Notes: a model not told the origin generated them from the sequence alone. DNA of 64,000 bases from Enterobacter sp. 10-1 (GCA_002270295.1 NISF01000001.1:682001-746000); one strand, 5' to 3'. Positions 1 through 9,335 are shown, counted from the first letter of the stretch. Translations and numbers: made by a program.

Positions 1-147
1 GCAATGCTGAACGAAGCGCGGGCGGATATGGTGATGGCGCCGCACGTGGCGCTGTTCCCGGCGATTGCGATTTTCCTGACGGTGCTGGCGTTTAACCTGC
101 TGGGCGACGGCCTGCGCGATGCGCTGGATCCGAAGATAAAGGGGTAG
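1..147 (+). CDS. gsiD: Glutathione ABC transporter permease GsiD, C-terminal end (partial)
   Basis: The window opens inside a gene; the last 48 codons are visible and end at TAG 145-147. The fragment ends with a membrane helix ([16 protein letters not shown]) followed by [14 protein letters not shown]. That ending is typical of DppC/OppC-type permeases of peptide ABC importers, in which the cytoplasmic tail follows the last helix. GsiD is assigned because rimO follows in the opposite direction, as in the gsiABCD-yliEF-rimO region of E. coli; yliE and yliF are absent here. Another Dpp-type permease cannot be excluded from 48 residues, but the context is strong. Confidence 0.8.
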   Translation, partial: AMLNEARADMVMAPHVALFPAIAIFLTVLAFNLLGDGLRDALDPKIKG

Positions 148-161
148 GGTGAGAGAGGAGT

Positions 162-221
162 CCGGAGAGGGCGCGCCGCGCCGCCTCCGGAAAGCTCCGG
201 CTGGCGCTGACGCGTAGCCGG
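162..221. terminator. Paired GC-rich hairpins between convergent gsiD and rimO
   Basis: Two adjacent inverted repeats, CCGGAG/CTCCGG (162-167 with 185-190) and CCGGCT/AGCCGG (197-202 with 216-221), fill the gap between the two convergent stop codons. No long T tract follows on either strand. They may act as a bidirectional transcription barrier or mRNA-stabilising element; the function is inferred. Confidence 0.35.
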
Positions 222-234
222 AGTAAGAAGCGTA

Positions 235-1560
235 TTAAACCCGGCTACCCCACAGGTCGTACTCGTCGGCATGCTCAACTTTGACCCGCAGCACGTCGCC
301 CGGTTTCACTTTGGTTTCGCCGTTCAGATACACCGCGCCGTCGATTTCCGGGGCGTCGGCCATGCTGCGGCCAATGGCGCCTTCTTCGTCAACTTCGTCG
401 ATAAGTACCATGATTTCGCGGCCGACCTTCTCCTGCAGACGTTCGGCGGAAATCTGCTGCTGCAGCTGCATAAAGCGGTTCCAGCGCTCCTCTTTCACCT
501 CTTCCGCAACCTGATCCGCCAGCTCGTTGGCGGTAGCGCCATCGACCGGGCTGTATTTAAAGCAGCCGACGCGGTCAAGGCGGGCTTCTTTCAGGAAGTC
601 GAGCAGCATCTGGAAATCTTCTTCCGTTTCGCCCGGGAAGCCGACGATAAAGGTCGAACGCAGGGTCAGGTCAGGGCAGACTTCACGCCACTGCTTGATG
701 CGCGCCAGCTGGCGATCGGCGGAGCCCGGGCGTTTCATCATCTTGAGGATCCGCGGGCTGGCGTGCTGCAGCGGGATATCGAGATACGGCAGGATTTTAC
801 CTTCCGCCATCAGCGGGATCACGTCGTCGACGTGCGGGTATGGATAAACGTAGTGCAGGCGCACCCAGATACCCAGTTTTGCCAGCTCTTCGCACAGGCT
901 GACCATGCTGGTTTTCACCGGCATGCCGTTGTGGAAACCGGTGCGATGCTTCACATCGACGCCGTAGGCGGAGGTATCCTGAGAAATCACCAGCAGCTCT
1001 TTCACCCCGGCGTCGGCCAGGCGCTTAGCTTCAGACAGCACTTCGCCAATCGGACGGCTCACAAGATCGCCGCGCATGGACGGAATGATGCAGAACGTGC
1101 AGCGGTGGTTACAGCCTTCGGAAATTTTCAGGTAAGCGTAGTGGCGCGGCGTCAGCTTGACGCCCTGTTCCGGCACCAGGCTCAGGAACGGGTTGTGCTT
1201 CGGCTTCGGCGTGTAGTGGTGTACGTGCTCGAGAACCTGTTCGTAGCTGTGCGGGCCGGTGATCTCCAGCACTTTCGGGTGAACTTCGCGGATCTGGTCG
1301 ACTTTTGCGCCCAGGCAGCCGGTAACGATCACTTTGCCGTTTTCTTTTAAGGCTTCGCCAATCGCTTCCAGCGACTCCTGAACGGCGCTATCGATAAAGC
1401 CGCAGGTGTTGACGATAACCATATCGGCGTTTTCGTAGGTAGGAACCACGTCATACCCTTCGGTGCGCAGTTCGGTCAGGATGCGTTCTGAGTCTACAAG
1501 GTTTTTCGGACAGCCAAGGGAGACGAAGCCGATCTTCGGCTGGTGCGTTACATTGCTCAT
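235..1560 (-). CDS. rimO: Ribosomal protein S12 methylthiotransferase RimO
   Basis: RimO adds a methylthio group to an aspartate of ribosomal protein uS12 using radical SAM chemistry and two iron-sulfur clusters. The 441-residue product has the length of E. coli RimO. Visible features are an N-terminal MTTase domain with conserved cysteines (C17 in SLGCPKN; further Cys in NTCGF and TGCLGA), the radical SAM motif CNHRCTFC around residue 150, and a C-terminal TRAM segment ending near [13 protein letters not shown]. The ATG at 1560 matches the family start ([17 protein letters not shown]). The gene stands alone and is convergent with gsiD. Confidence 0.97.
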   Translation of the reverse strand: MSNVTHQPKIGFVSLGCPKNLVDSERILTELRTEGYDVVPTYENADMVIVNTCGFIDSAVQESLEAIGEALKENGKVIVTGCLGAKVDQIREVHPKVLEITGPHSYEQVLEHVHHYTPKPKHNPFLSLVPEQGVKLTPRHYAYLKISEGCNHRCTFCIIPSMRGDLVSRPIGEVLSEAKRLADAGVKELLVISQDTSAYGVDVKHRTGFHNGMPVKTSMVSLCEELAKLGIWVRLHYVYPYPHVDDVIPLMAEGKILPYLDIPLQHASPRILKMMKRPGSADRQLARIKQWREVCPDLTLRSTFIVGFPGETEEDFQMLLDFLKEARLDRVGCFKYSPVDGATANELADQVAEEVKEERWNRFMQLQQQISAERLQEKVGREIMVLIDEVDEEGAIGRSMADAPEIDGAVYLNGETKVKPGDVLRVKVEHADEYDLWGSRV

Positions 1561-1829
1561 AGCTTAAAAAGTGTTCAATTATTGGAATGGTCAGGGCAGG
1601 GATTCTACAGAGGTTGGTGGGAAAATTGTACTGGTATCTCCGTTTTCGCCATCGGTCGGGCGATATTTATCACCACCCGTTTCCCAGGAAGTGAAGAGGG
1701 GAAAGCATAGCCGGCGAAGGGCGGCTGAAGATGCGGTATAAAAAGTGATTGAGCATCGGTTTAGACGCGCTGTGCTAGCGTTATGCTTTTCTTTTCAGGT
1801 TATCCGTTTGCCGTTTTCTGAGTTGGTCC

Positions 1830-2345
1830 ATGTTTAAAAAACGAAGTTGTATATTAGGTATTTCAATGATGGCCGCAGGGCCAGGGTATGCCGGGGAGCT
1901 TAATTTATATTCGATAAATACCGGTTCGTATGTCTACCACCTGACGGGAAATCATGGGCAGTATAACGAGCATTTTAATAATCAGTTTCTGTCAGTAGAG
2001 CGAAAGTTTTCGCCGGATTCCAGATATAGCGCGTTAGCCGGGACGATGAAAAATAGTTTTGACGATCGCTGCCTGTCGCTGGGTATGAGAAGAGACTGGG
2101 TTGCAGGCCAAAGCGGCTGGACGTTTAAAGGCGTATACGCCTACACCGGGGAATTCTTTTTTAAAGCGTTCAGCCACTGCGGCGACTCGGGGGCCTACCG
2201 GACGGCGAAGAAGTTAACCGGCGTAGGCTTCTCCCCGTATGTTTATCATGGCCTGCAATATAACTTTACGGATTATTTTGGCGTTGAGGGCGGAATTATT
2301 ATTCCGGCGATTTTCGTTATGAGTGTTCAGTGGAGTTTCTGCTAA
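1830..2345 (+). CDS. Putative secreted outer-membrane beta-barrel-like protein, unknown function
   Basis: I do not recognise a named family. The 171-residue product starts with a short signal peptide (MFKKRSCILGISMMAAGPGYAG, cleavage expected near residue 21). The mature part alternates polar and aromatic residues as in beta strands. It contains a motif around GTMKNSFDDRCLSLGMRRDW and ends in ...MSVQWSFC, close to the aromatic terminus of outer-membrane proteins but with an extra Cys. Four cysteines in the mature part could form disulfides. It lies in a non-core patch between rimO and bssR that is more AT-rich than its neighbours, which suggests acquisition. A PagP/PagL-like lipid A enzyme is possible by shape only; no catalytic signature is recognised. 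Confidence 0.6.
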   Translation: MFKKRSCILGISMMAAGPGYAGELNLYSINTGSYVYHLTGNHGQYNEHFNNQFLSVERKFSPDSRYSALAGTMKNSFDDRCLSLGMRRDWVAGQSGWTFKGVYAYTGEFFFKAFSHCGDSGAYRTAKKLTGVGFSPYVYHGLQYNFTDYFGVEGGIIIPAIFVMSVQWSFC

Positions 2346-2662
2346 GCAGTATTATCCCCAGTCGCATGTAATAATATTATTTCGGCTTGTGCACTGCGGC
2401 CTGTTCAGCCGTATGTCGGGTAGGTCGTCCTCTTTTTTATCTAAAGGGTAGCAGCTGCAAAGTACCAAAATACAGCAGAGCATCAGCAAAGGGCGGAGCA
2501 TATATTGATCCTGAAAGTGAGCGCCGGACGTTGATATCTGGCGTCATCCCTGTCCAGCGTAGAATATCGCCTGATAAGACGGGCATGCCCGGTAATACCG
2601 ATACAACAGTTCGGGAACTTACCGGCCCTGGGCGCTGCCCGAACTGCCTTTATTCGTCGGGA
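2346..2662. other. Intergenic region with a long hairpin
   Basis: No convincing gene is seen in these 317 bases. The only structure is an inverted repeat CAGTTCGGG/CCCGAACTG (2607-2615 with 2638-2646). It lies just downstream of the leftward small membrane gene ending at 2663 and may end its transcription. The open frame on the plus strand from 2387 has neither a ribosome binding site nor family-like composition. Confidence 0.4.
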
Positions 2663-2941
2663 TTAAAGATTGCCGTACAGGCTAATCAGCACATTAATAT
2701 GTACGGTGAGCGCCAGCATAATCAGCATGGCGATAAGGAACACAATCCCTAACCGCAGCACTCTGATCTTTTGCTCATTGATGCTTAAATCAGGGCAATG
2801 GCGGATTTTTTTACGCTGATACAAATACATAAGGCAGAGGGTGACGTAGATAACCGGTGACAGAATATGGAGGTAACTGTATGACCAAAGTAATAATTCA
2901 CTGGTGCCCATAGCAATGAGCCAGACGAGGATAAATATCAT
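2663..2941 (-). CDS. Small inner-membrane protein, unknown
   Basis: The 92-residue product has about three hydrophobic segments: residues 1-15 (IFILVWLIAMGTS), 24-41 (LHILSPVIYVTLCLMYL) and 64-86 (RLGIVFLIAMLIMLALTVHI). A basic loop (YQRKKIRHC) lies between the second and third. No domain is recognised. A GGAAAG sequence just before the ATG can serve as a ribosome binding site. The next leftward gene upstream ends at 2975, so the two probably form a small operon. AT-rich composition and absence from the E. coli order suggest accessory DNA. Confidence 0.5.
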   Translation of the reverse strand: MIFILVWLIAMGTSELLLWSYSYLHILSPVIYVTLCLMYLYQRKKIRHCPDLSINEQKIRVLRLGIVFLIAMLIMLALTVHINVLISLYGNL

Positions 2942-2974
2942 GCTGCTTTCCGTAATAGGTAGAAGATTGGCGTG

Positions 2975-3241
2975 TTATTTTCTTTTGAAGAAAAAGTAAA
3001 CTGAAAAAATGACATCGAAGAAAATCCACAGGCCGCTAAGAAAGAGGATGTGCTTGAATGCGCTAATCCAGAAGGTCGCGTCGCGGATAATTCTGTGATC
3101 CGCAAAGGGGGCCGCAGAGCTAAAATAGAGCACGTAGATGCTGACGGCCAGCATCAGAACGTTCATTACGATAAATAATGTAAATACGATGCTGCCAGTA
3201 TGTGTTTTTTTACTATTTTTAAGTTTCATATTCTCTGTCAT
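2975..3241 (-). CDS. Small inner-membrane protein, unknown
   Basis: The 88-residue product has a Lys-rich N-terminus (MKLKNSKKTH), a hydrophobic segment at about 18-41 (IVFTLFIVMNVLMLAVSIYVLYF) and a second at about 62-85 (ILFLSGLWIFFDVIFSVYFFF), ending in KRK. This predicts two membrane helices with both termini cytoplasmic. It precedes the other small membrane gene by 33 bp on the same strand, so co-transcription is likely. An internal ATG at 3229 is an alternative start. No homologue is recognised. Confidence 0.5.
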   Translation of the reverse strand: MTENMKLKNSKKTHTGSIVFTLFIVMNVLMLAVSIYVLYFSSAAPFADHRIIRDATFWISAFKHILFLSGLWIFFDVIFSVYFFFKRK

Positions 3242-3277
3242 GGTCAGTGGATAAACAGGTTAATGGTCACCGGCTGA

Positions 3278-3487
3278 TTTTACATTGCAGGCGATCTCAG
3301 GTTATTTTATGGGCTATTTAACGGGCGCTATTTTCCCTACGCTACCGGCAGTGGTTCCGCCATTTACGGGCTGTCTTTACAGGTTTCGTGGGAAGGCGCG
3401 AGGATTTATCTCTGGCTCCTGATGCCGGTCGTTAATGCTAACGTGGGATGTATCAAAATAATAATCATGATGCGTAACAGGCTCTGA
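3278..3487 (+). pseudogene. Possible 3' fragment of a beta-barrel-like protein gene
   Basis: A frame with no suitable start runs from a TGA at 3275-3277 to TGA 3485-3487. It encodes a protein-like stretch including FNGRYFPYATGSGSAIYGL and VSWEGARIYLWLLMPVVNA. Its aromatic, alternating pattern and Y-x-GL element loosely recall the C-terminal half of the secreted protein at 1830-2345. I infer a decayed paralogue or unrelated remnant that lost its 5' end; similarity is by eye only. Confidence 0.3.
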
Positions 3488-3500
3488 ATCCAGAGGGGTT

Positions 3501-3620
3501 ATGAAAATAAAAATGAGTGCTGACAGCACAATTATTATCATCATTATTTTCATAAGAACGCCTGGTATGGTTTATAGGGATCTATATTCTGCTGCGTTGT
3601 GCCGGGTATGTATACTGTAA
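3501..3620 (+). CDS. Possible 39-residue small hydrophobic ORF
   Basis: An ATG at 3501 is preceded by AGAGGGG, a plausible ribosome binding site with short spacing. The product begins MKIKMSADSTIIIIIIFIR, with a run of isoleucines, and ends at TAA 3618-3620. The isoleucine run comes from ATT/ATC repeats in AT-rich DNA, so this may be chance. Listed because of the start signal only. Confidence 0.2.
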   Translation: MKIKMSADSTIIIIIIFIRTPGMVYRDLYSAALCRVCIL

Positions 3621-4152
3621 AAATAGTTTTCTCTCTTCCGTTTGCTATCCATTTAGCATCTTGTCCGAATGATGGGCTAATGTTAAATAAAAATAAATCA
3701 CTATTTATATAGTTGTTAGCAGCTGCGGATGTAAAATATTTACCGGCAGGCCGGGATCGCGGCCTTAATATCCTGCTGATATCCGCAGATGCTTCGCGGA
3801 TATCCGGTTTATTATGCCCACGGATCTTTTCTTATTTTCCGCCGACTCGACCGGCGTCTGTTCATATTGCGTCGGGGGAGCGGCCTTTCTCTTACCTCTA
3901 TATTGGCCGTTTGCTCCCTTTGCGCGCCAGGTTTTGCGCTATATCGCCGCGGTTGCGCTATCGAACCGCTGAGCGGCGCGTCAATGTTCGCCGGATGGCA
4001 TCCCGGCAGGCGGCGCATTTCGACAGATTTAAACATTATCGCAACATTGTAAATGATGTTAATTAACCGGGAATTATTGACCTCGCGCATGACTTTGCGC
4101 AAAAAACGACCATATTATAATTATGGTAATGGACGACAGAGGAGGAACCATG
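3621..4152. other. Intergenic region upstream of bssR
   Basis: No gene is supported here: overlapping frames on both strands (about 3713-4102) lack ribosome binding sites and mirror each other. A hairpin with arms ATATCCGC/GCGGATAT lies at 3779-3803. The AT-rich stretch at about 4028-4130 probably holds the bssR promoter. Confidence 0.4.
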
Positions 4153-4536
4153 ATGACCGTTGACAGACTGTACCGTAACCTTTTGAATAAGCTGATTAAT
4201 GCCAACATTGATCTCGATGCTTATCTGCAGCTACGCAAAGCTAAAGGCTATATGTCAGTCAGCGAGAACGAGCATCTGCGTGATAACCTGTTTGAGCTTT
4301 GTTGTGAAATGCGTGAACACGCGCCGCGATTGCAGCACGCTGTTACGCCGGAGGAAAGGGAAGCTCTTCGCCTTGCGGGTGAATTCGTTGCTTCCGCAGC
4401 GGTTTGCCTGATGAGCGGGCATCACGATTGTCCGTCTTATATTGCGGTTAACGTAGAGACGCTAGAACGCTGCCTGGCAGGATTGTCGCTAAACATTCAT
4501 AAACTGAATGCATCAGCGCCAATAACCCGCGTCTGA
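4153..4536 (+). CDS. bssR: Biofilm regulator BssR
   Basis: BssR (YliH) is a small cytoplasmic protein that affects biofilm formation and indole/AI-2-linked regulation in E. coli; its biochemical role is unknown. The start at 4153 gives 127 residues, the E. coli length, and puts GGAGGA (4141-4146) six bases upstream; the ATG at 4150 is too close. Hallmark segments are YLQLRKAKGYMSVSENEHLRDN and AAVCLMSGHHDCPS, both strongly conserved in BssR. Its position between rimO and yliI matches E. coli. Confidence 0.93.
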   Translation: MTVDRLYRNLLNKLINANIDLDAYLQLRKAKGYMSVSENEHLRDNLFELCCEMREHAPRLQHAVTPEEREALRLAGEFVASAAVCLMSGHHDCPSYIAVNVETLERCLAGLSLNIHKLNASAPITRV

Positions 4537-4539
4537 ATT

Positions 4540-4560
4540 CAGGGGGGCATGCCCCCCCTG
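4540..4560 (+). terminator. Hairpin after bssR
   Basis: An almost perfect palindrome built on GGGGGGCATGCCCCCC directly follows the bssR stop codon. The trailing sequence is only weakly T-rich (GCTTAATGTTATG), so termination efficiency is uncertain. Confidence 0.55.
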
Positions 4561-4639
4561 CTTAATGTTATGTAAAGCTCCCCCTGCCGATCCCCTTCGC
4601 TGGCTACCCTTATTTCATTGCTGATAAAAGGAGTGTGCC

Positions 4640-5752
4640 ATGCGCCAGACCGTCGCCCTGATAGCCCTTACCGCTCTGCTGTTACCTGCCGCCGCCGTCG
4701 CCCAGAAGGTGCACGTTGAGGTTTTGCAAAATAAGCTCGAACATCCGTGGGCGCTGGCGTTTCTCCCCGACCGGCAGGGGATACTTATCACCCTACGCGG
4801 CGGCGAGCTGAAGCTCTGGCGCCAGGGGGAGGGGCTGTCGCCGGCTATTTCCGGCGTACCTCAGGTGTGGGCCAGCGGGCAGGGCGGGTTGCTGGACGTG
4901 GCGCTGGCGCCGGACTTTATCCACTCCCGGAAGGTGTGGCTGAGCTACGCGGAAGCCGGTGACGATGGCAAAGCGGGAACCGCGGCAGGATACGGCCGCC
5001 TGAGTGAGGATCGTCGGCGGCTGGAGAATTTTCGGGTGGTCTTTCGCCAGCAGCCGAAGCTCTCCACCGGCAACCACTTTGGCGGGCGTCTGGCGTTTGA
5101 CGGTAAGGGGCACCTGTTTATCGGCTTAGGGGAGAATAACCAGCGGGCGACGGCCCAGGATCTGGACAAGCTGCAGGGCAAGGTGGTGCGTTTGACCGAG
5201 GCGGGAGAGGTTCCGGCGGATAATCCGTTTGTCGGCCGCGCCGACGCAAGGCCGGAAATTTGGGCCTACGGGATCCGTAACCCGCAGGGAATGGCGATCA
5301 ATCCGTGGAGCGATACCCTGTGGCTCAATGAACACGGCCCGCGCGGCGGGGATGAGATTAACATCCCGCAGAGAGGTAAGAACTACGGCTGGCCGCTGGC
5401 GACGCACGGCATAAATTACAGCGGTCTGCCTATCCCGGAAGCTCAGGGAACGGCGGTGGACGGAACCGAAGCGCCGCTGTTTGTCTGGAAAACGTCGCCC
5501 GCGGTGAGCGGCATGGCCTTCTACGATTCCGCAACCTTCCCCCAGTGGCGGCACAAGCTGTTTATCGGCGCGCTGAAGGACCAGTCGCTGATTGTCCTCG
5601 ACGTAAAGGGCAATAGCGTCAGCGAAGAGGCGCGAATTCTGCGCGATCGCGGCCAGCGTATCCGCGATGTTCGCGTCGGACCCGATGGCTATCTGTACGT
5701 CCTGACCGACGAATCCAACGGCGAACTGCTGAAGGTCAGCCCGCAGAGTTAG
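4640..5752 (+). CDS. yliI: PQQ-dependent periplasmic aldose sugar dehydrogenase YliI
   Basis: This protein oxidises aldoses in the periplasm with pyrroloquinoline quinone as cofactor and belongs to the six-bladed soluble glucose dehydrogenase (GDH-B-like) family. The 370 residues begin with a signal peptide (MRQTVALIALTALLLPAAAVAQ). Propeller motifs follow: LEHPWALAFLPD, GNHFGGRLAFDG, IWAYGIRNPQGMA, NEHGPRGGDEINI and GKNYGWP, which carry the family's catalytic His and calcium/PQQ-contact residues. An AAAGGAG ribosome binding site precedes ATG 4640. It lies between bssR and gstB as in E. coli. Confidence 0.95.
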   Translation: MRQTVALIALTALLLPAAAVAQKVHVEVLQNKLEHPWALAFLPDRQGILITLRGGELKLWRQGEGLSPAISGVPQVWASGQGGLLDVALAPDFIHSRKVWLSYAEAGDDGKAGTAAGYGRLSEDRRRLENFRVVFRQQPKLSTGNHFGGRLAFDGKGHLFIGLGENNQRATAQDLDKLQGKVVRLTEAGEVPADNPFVGRADARPEIWAYGIRNPQGMAINPWSDTLWLNEHGPRGGDEINIPQRGKNYGWPLATHGINYSGLPIPEAQGTAVDGTEAPLFVWKTSPAVSGMAFYDSATFPQWRHKLFIGALKDQSLIVLDVKGNSVSEEARILRDRGQRIRDVRVGPDGYLYVLTDESNGELLKVSPQS

Positions 5753-5754
5753 CC

Positions 5755-6375
5755 TCAGGTGACCGGGATCGCCACGACGCTGCGCCAGGCCGGGCGTTCG
5801 TTAATCTGCTGATACCAGCGCTGCAGGTTCGGGCGCGGTTGCCAGGTCGTTACGATGGTCATCAGGTTGTAGACGAACGGCGCAACGGCAATATCGCCGA
5901 GGCCAAACGACTCGCCGGACAGCCACGGGAATACCGCCAGCTCGGCGTCGAGGATGGCGAAGAGCGCTTCACAGGCGGCGATACCGGCGGCAATTGTCGC
6001 AGGGTCGCGTTTTTCCTCCGGCGTTCTCACCAGCCCCATCAATACCGGGCGGTGGGCGGGCGAGAGCGAGCCGTTGGCCCAGTCCATCCATTTGTCGCCC
6101 TGCGCCCGCTGGACCGGATCGTCAACCCACAGGCGGTTTTGCCCGTACTGCGCCGCCAGATAGCGAATAATGGCGTTCGACTCCCACAGCACGAGGTCAT
6201 CGTCCTTCAGCAGCGGCACCAGACCGTTCGGGTTCATCGCCAGATACTCCGCGTCGTGATTCACACCAAACTCCAGCCCCGCCATAATCTGCTGATAGGG
6301 AAGGTCCAGCTCTTCCAGCACCCAGCGTACTTTTTTCACGTTAGTCGAATTGTTTCTACCCCATAGCGTAATCAT
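5755..6375 (-). CDS. gstB: Glutathione S-transferase GstB
   Basis: A 206-residue cytosolic GST. The thioredoxin-like N-terminal domain starts [18 protein letters not shown] and contains the glutathione-binding NPNGLVPLL and [11 protein letters not shown] segments. The all-helical C-terminal domain follows, with [15 protein letters not shown]. coli GstB acts on haloacetates such as bromoacetate; the same substrate range is inferred. The gene ends two bases from the convergent yliI stop codon and is divergent from dacC across about 250 bp. Confidence 0.94.
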   Translation of the reverse strand: MITLWGRNNSTNVKKVRWVLEELDLPYQQIMAGLEFGVNHDAEYLAMNPNGLVPLLKDDDLVLWESNAIIRYLAAQYGQNRLWVDDPVQRAQGDKWMDWANGSLSPAHRPVLMGLVRTPEEKRDPATIAAGIAACEALFAILDAELAVFPWLSGESFGLGDIAVAPFVYNLMTIVTTWQPRPNLQRWYQQINERPAWRSVVAIPVT

Positions 6376-6631
6376 ATCGGTTCCCGTCAGTTATTGAGCC
6401 GTCGTTGCAGCAAGGTGAGTCATCATGTTGGAATAAAGTTAATATATAGGCAATCGCGATCAAAAAAATTGCTCTGTTTTCAGCAAGACGCGAGGTTATT
6501 GAGTAAACTTTAAAAACTTTACCAACTCGCTGTTTCTTTAAGGTCATTTGTACGCTTTACTCACCGGCTGCTGCTGCGCCGATAGAGTGCTGCGGCATAT
6601 TTTGTTTGGAAAGGATACTTGGGTGGCTCTT

Positions 6632-7834
6632 ATGACGCATGATGCTTTTTCCCTTCGCGGCCTCGCGGCAGGCTGCGCTCTTCTCGTTCTCGTTGCGCCT
6701 GCGGTTCAGGCTGCAGAACAACTCCCCGATGCCCCATCGATTGATGCGCGAGCCTGGGTCCTGATGGACTACGCCAGCGGCAAGGTGCTCAGCGAAGGCA
6801 ATGCCGATGAAAAACTCGATCCGGCAAGTCTGACCAAAATTATGACCAGCTATGTCGTTGGGCAGGCGCTGAAAGCGGGCAAGATTAAATCTACCGATAT
6901 GGTGACCGTGGGTCGCGATGCCTGGGCAACCGGCAACCCGGCGCTGCGCGGCTCATCGGTGATGTTCCTCAAACCGGGTATGCAGGTGTCGGTTGAGGAT
7001 CTCAATAAGGGCGTCATCATTCAGTCCGGCAACGATGCCAGCATTGCGATTGCCGACTATGTCGCAGGAAGCCAGGATGCGTTTGTTAGCCTGATGAACG
7101 GCTATGCGCAGAAAATGGGCCTGGCGAATACCACCTTTATGACCGTGCACGGCCTTGATGCGCCGGGTCAGTTCAGTACCGCCCGCGATATGGCGCTGCT
7201 GACCAAAGCGATGATCCACGACGTCCCTGAAGAGTACGCTATCCATAAAGAAAAAGAGTTTACCTTCAATAAGATCCGTCAGCCTAACCGTAACCGCCTG
7301 CTGTGGAGCTCCAACCTCAACGCCGATGGCGTGAAAACGGGGACCACAACCGGAGCGGGCTATAACCTGGTCTCCTCGGCAACGCAGGGCGACATGCGCC
7401 TGATTGCCGTAGTGCTGGGCACCAAAACCGACCGTATTCGCTTTAACGAGTCAGAAAAGCTGCTGACCTGGGGCTTCCGCTTCTATGAAACCGTGACGCC
7501 CATTAAGCCGGACGCCACCTTTATCACCCAGCGCGTGTGGTTTGGCGATAGCAGCGAAGCGAAGCTAGGCGCAGGTGAAGCCGGCTCGATTACCATTCCG
7601 CGCGGTCAGATGAAGAACCTGAAAGCCAGCTACGCCCTGAAGGATACGCAGCTGACGGCACCGCTGACCAAAGGGCAGGTGGTGGGGACCATCGACTTTA
7701 AACTCAATGATAAAACCATTGAGCAGCGTCCGCTTATCGTGATGGAAGCGGTAAACGAAGGCGGCTTCTTTAGCCGAATGATGGACTTCGTGCTGATGAA
7801 ACTGCACGGCTGGTTCGGCGGCTGGTTCTCATAA
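6632..7834 (+). CDS. dacC: D-alanyl-D-alanine carboxypeptidase DacC (PBP6)
   Basis: PBP6 trims the terminal D-Ala from peptidoglycan pentapeptides in the periplasm. The start at 6632 gives 400 residues, as in E. coli, and a signal peptide ([22 protein letters not shown]). Penicillin-binding motifs are present: SLTK at residues 66-69 (active Ser66), SGN near 132, and KTGTT near 235. The C-terminus ([15 protein letters not shown]) is the amphipathic helix that anchors the enzyme to the outer face of the inner membrane. Frame-open sequence upstream to 6548 is not used by the family. Confidence 0.95.
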   Translation: MTHDAFSLRGLAAGCALLVLVAPAVQAAEQLPDAPSIDARAWVLMDYASGKVLSEGNADEKLDPASLTKIMTSYVVGQALKAGKIKSTDMVTVGRDAWATGNPALRGSSVMFLKPGMQVSVEDLNKGVIIQSGNDASIAIADYVAGSQDAFVSLMNGYAQKMGLANTTFMTVHGLDAPGQFSTARDMALLTKAMIHDVPEEYAIHKEKEFTFNKIRQPNRNRLLWSSNLNADGVKTGTTTGAGYNLVSSATQGDMRLIAVVLGTKTDRIRFNESEKLLTWGFRFYETVTPIKPDATFITQRVWFGDSSEAKLGAGEAGSITIPRGQMKNLKASYALKDTQLTAPLTKGQVVGTIDFKLNDKTIEQRPLIVMEAVNEGGFFSRMMDFVLMKLHGWFGGWFS

Positions 7835-7842
7835 TCTGCCGG

Positions 7843-7862
7843 TCGCGCCCTGCGGGGCGCGA
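7843..7862. terminator. Hairpin between convergent dacC and deoR
   Basis: A perfect stem TCGCGCCC/GGGCGCGA with loop TGCG fills the gap between the dacC stop codon and the deoR stop codon at 7863. It lacks a T tract but is placed to serve both genes. Confidence 0.5.
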
Positions 7863-8621
7863 TCAGTACAGCAGTGAAATCTGTTTTTCCTTCGCCAGCG
7901 CCAGCAGATCGTCATCCGGACAGACGTCGCTGGCAATCACGTCAAAACGCGATAAATCGCCCATTCTCGCCGGCCTGACCTTACCGAATTTACTGTGATC
8001 CACCACCAGCACGTGGTAGCGCGCGCTGCTCATCGCCCAGTGCTTAACCGGCAGTTCCTCAAGGTTGTAGCAGGTCGCCCCCTGCTCGCAGTCAATTCCC
8101 GCCGCCGAGTAGAAGGCGATGTCCGGGCACAGATGGCTCAGGGTATCCTGCAGGCTCAGCGGTTTAAAAATCGCGTTGCTGGCGTGAAACTCGCCGCCGC
8201 AGAGGATGGCCCGACAGTGGGGCTTTTCCTGCAGCGCAAGAAAGGTATTCAGCGAATAGCAGACGCCGGTAAACGGCAGGGCGTTATCAATCGCGTCGAT
8301 GATCCACGGCGTGGTGGTCCCGCAGTCAAAAAAGGCCATCTGGTGGGCTTCAAGCAGGCCGGCAGCGTGGCGGGCGGCGCGGCGTTTTTCATCCACGAGG
8401 CGAGTTTTCTGGTCGCTAAGCAGGTAGTGCGTGGCGCTGCGCGGCTCCAGGACGATGTAGCCGCCCAGCAGGACAACGGGTCCATTATGGCCGTTCAGGT
8501 CGCGACGGATGGTCATTTCAGAAACGCCCAGCAGCGCTGCGGCTTCTTTAAGATGAAGCTTATCGCTGCGCTTGAGGGCCTGAATAAGCTGGCTGATGCG
8601 TTCATCACGACGTGTTTCCAT
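7863..8621 (-). CDS. deoR: Deoxyribose operon repressor DeoR
   Basis: DeoR represses the deo nucleoside-catabolism genes and is released by deoxyribose-5-phosphate. The 252-residue length equals that of E. coli DeoR. The N-terminal helix-turn-helix is visible (residues about 20-45, LHLKEAAALLGVSEMTIRRDL). The C-terminal sugar-phosphate sensor domain has the family's FDCGTTTPWIID, AAGID and VVDHSKFGK motifs. It lies between dacC and ybjG as in E. coli. Confidence 0.95.
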   Translation of the reverse strand: METRRDERISQLIQALKRSDKLHLKEAAALLGVSEMTIRRDLNGHNGPVVLLGGYIVLEPRSATHYLLSDQKTRLVDEKRRAARHAAGLLEAHQMAFFDCGTTTPWIIDAIDNALPFTGVCYSLNTFLALQEKPHCRAILCGGEFHASNAIFKPLSLQDTLSHLCPDIAFYSAAGIDCEQGATCYNLEELPVKHWAMSSARYHVLVVDHSKFGKVRPARMGDLSRFDVIASDVCPDDDLLALAKEKQISLLY

Positions 8622-8741
8622 AATCCCTCTAAGCTGAAATCGCCCTGCATTGGCAGGGCGTCAGTGGGCAATTTTACCTGCCTGAAGGGGGTTAGTCACG
8701 CGTCTGAAGTGCGCGCCGGGTGAGGGGCCAGGCGGCGCGGG

Positions 8742-9335
8742 CTATTCGCGTACCCAGCCTTTGCGGATCGGCAGGGAGAAACAGAGGCGGTACAGCCGCT
8801 GCAGGTATTGATAGAGCGGACGACCGCCGCTGTGCCACAGCAGCTGCGCGGCCAGGCAGCCGCACATGGCGGTCAGCAGGCCGCCGAGCATGTCCAGCGG
8901 CCAGTGAACGCCGAGATAGACCCGAGACCAGGCGATAGCCATCGCTGCGGCCATCAGCGCGATCCCGGCGCCCAGGCGATGCCAGAATAAGAAGGCCAGC
9001 GCGAAGGTAAAGCTGATGGTGCCGTGGTTGCTTGGGAACGAGTTATTCGGCGAGTGGTGCAGGAACTGATAGCCAACGTCGGCGGCGAAGGGGCGCTGAT
9101 GCGGGAAGAGAAGGCCGAAGATCCACGACAGCGTCAGGCTTATTGCCAGGGCCAGCAGCACCTTAAATACCAGCTGGCGCTGGTTCGGTCGCCACAGCCA
9201 CAGCGCGGCCGTCAGTAAAGGAACAATCAAAATCAAATCTTTGGCGAGCAGGGTGGCCAGCGCAATAGCCCACGACGGTGAGGCGGGGGTGGCGTTGATC
9301 GATGCGAACAGCGCGTAGTTGATATTTTCCAGCAT
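8742..9335 (-). CDS. ybjG: Undecaprenyl-diphosphate phosphatase YbjG (PAP2 family)
   Basis: An integral membrane phosphatase that recycles undecaprenyl pyrophosphate, the lipid carrier for cell-wall synthesis. The 197 residues carry the three PAP2 signature segments in order: HQRPF, SFPSNHGTISF (catalytic His) and SRVYLGVHWPLDMLGG (nucleophilic His), set among about five hydrophobic helices. E. coli ybjG is controlled by BasR/PmrA; a possible half-site lies upstream. Order deoR-ybjG-mdfA matches E. coli. Confidence 0.94.
   Translation of the reverse strand: MLENINYALFASINATPASPSWAIALATLLAKDLILIVPLLTAALWLWRPNQRQLVFKVLLALAISLTLSWIFGLLFPHQRPFAADVGYQFLHHSPNNSFPSNHGTISFTFALAFLFWHRLGAGIALMAAAMAIAWSRVYLGVHWPLDMLGGLLTAMCGCLAAQLLWHSGGRPLYQYLQRLYRLCFSLPIRKGWVRE

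Noticed and set aside
271-1350. Long plus-strand open frame opposite rimO
   Set aside because: It is the antisense shadow of a GC-rich conserved gene; no start signals, and the minus-strand protein is clearly RimO.
1830-2345. PagP or PagL lipid A-modifying enzyme
   Set aside because: Size and signal peptide fit, but no catalytic residues or signature of either enzyme could be matched by eye.
3713-4102. Overlapping frames on both strands before bssR
   Set aside because: They mirror each other, lack ribosome binding sites and show composition typical of chance frames (Arg/Pro/Ser-rich).
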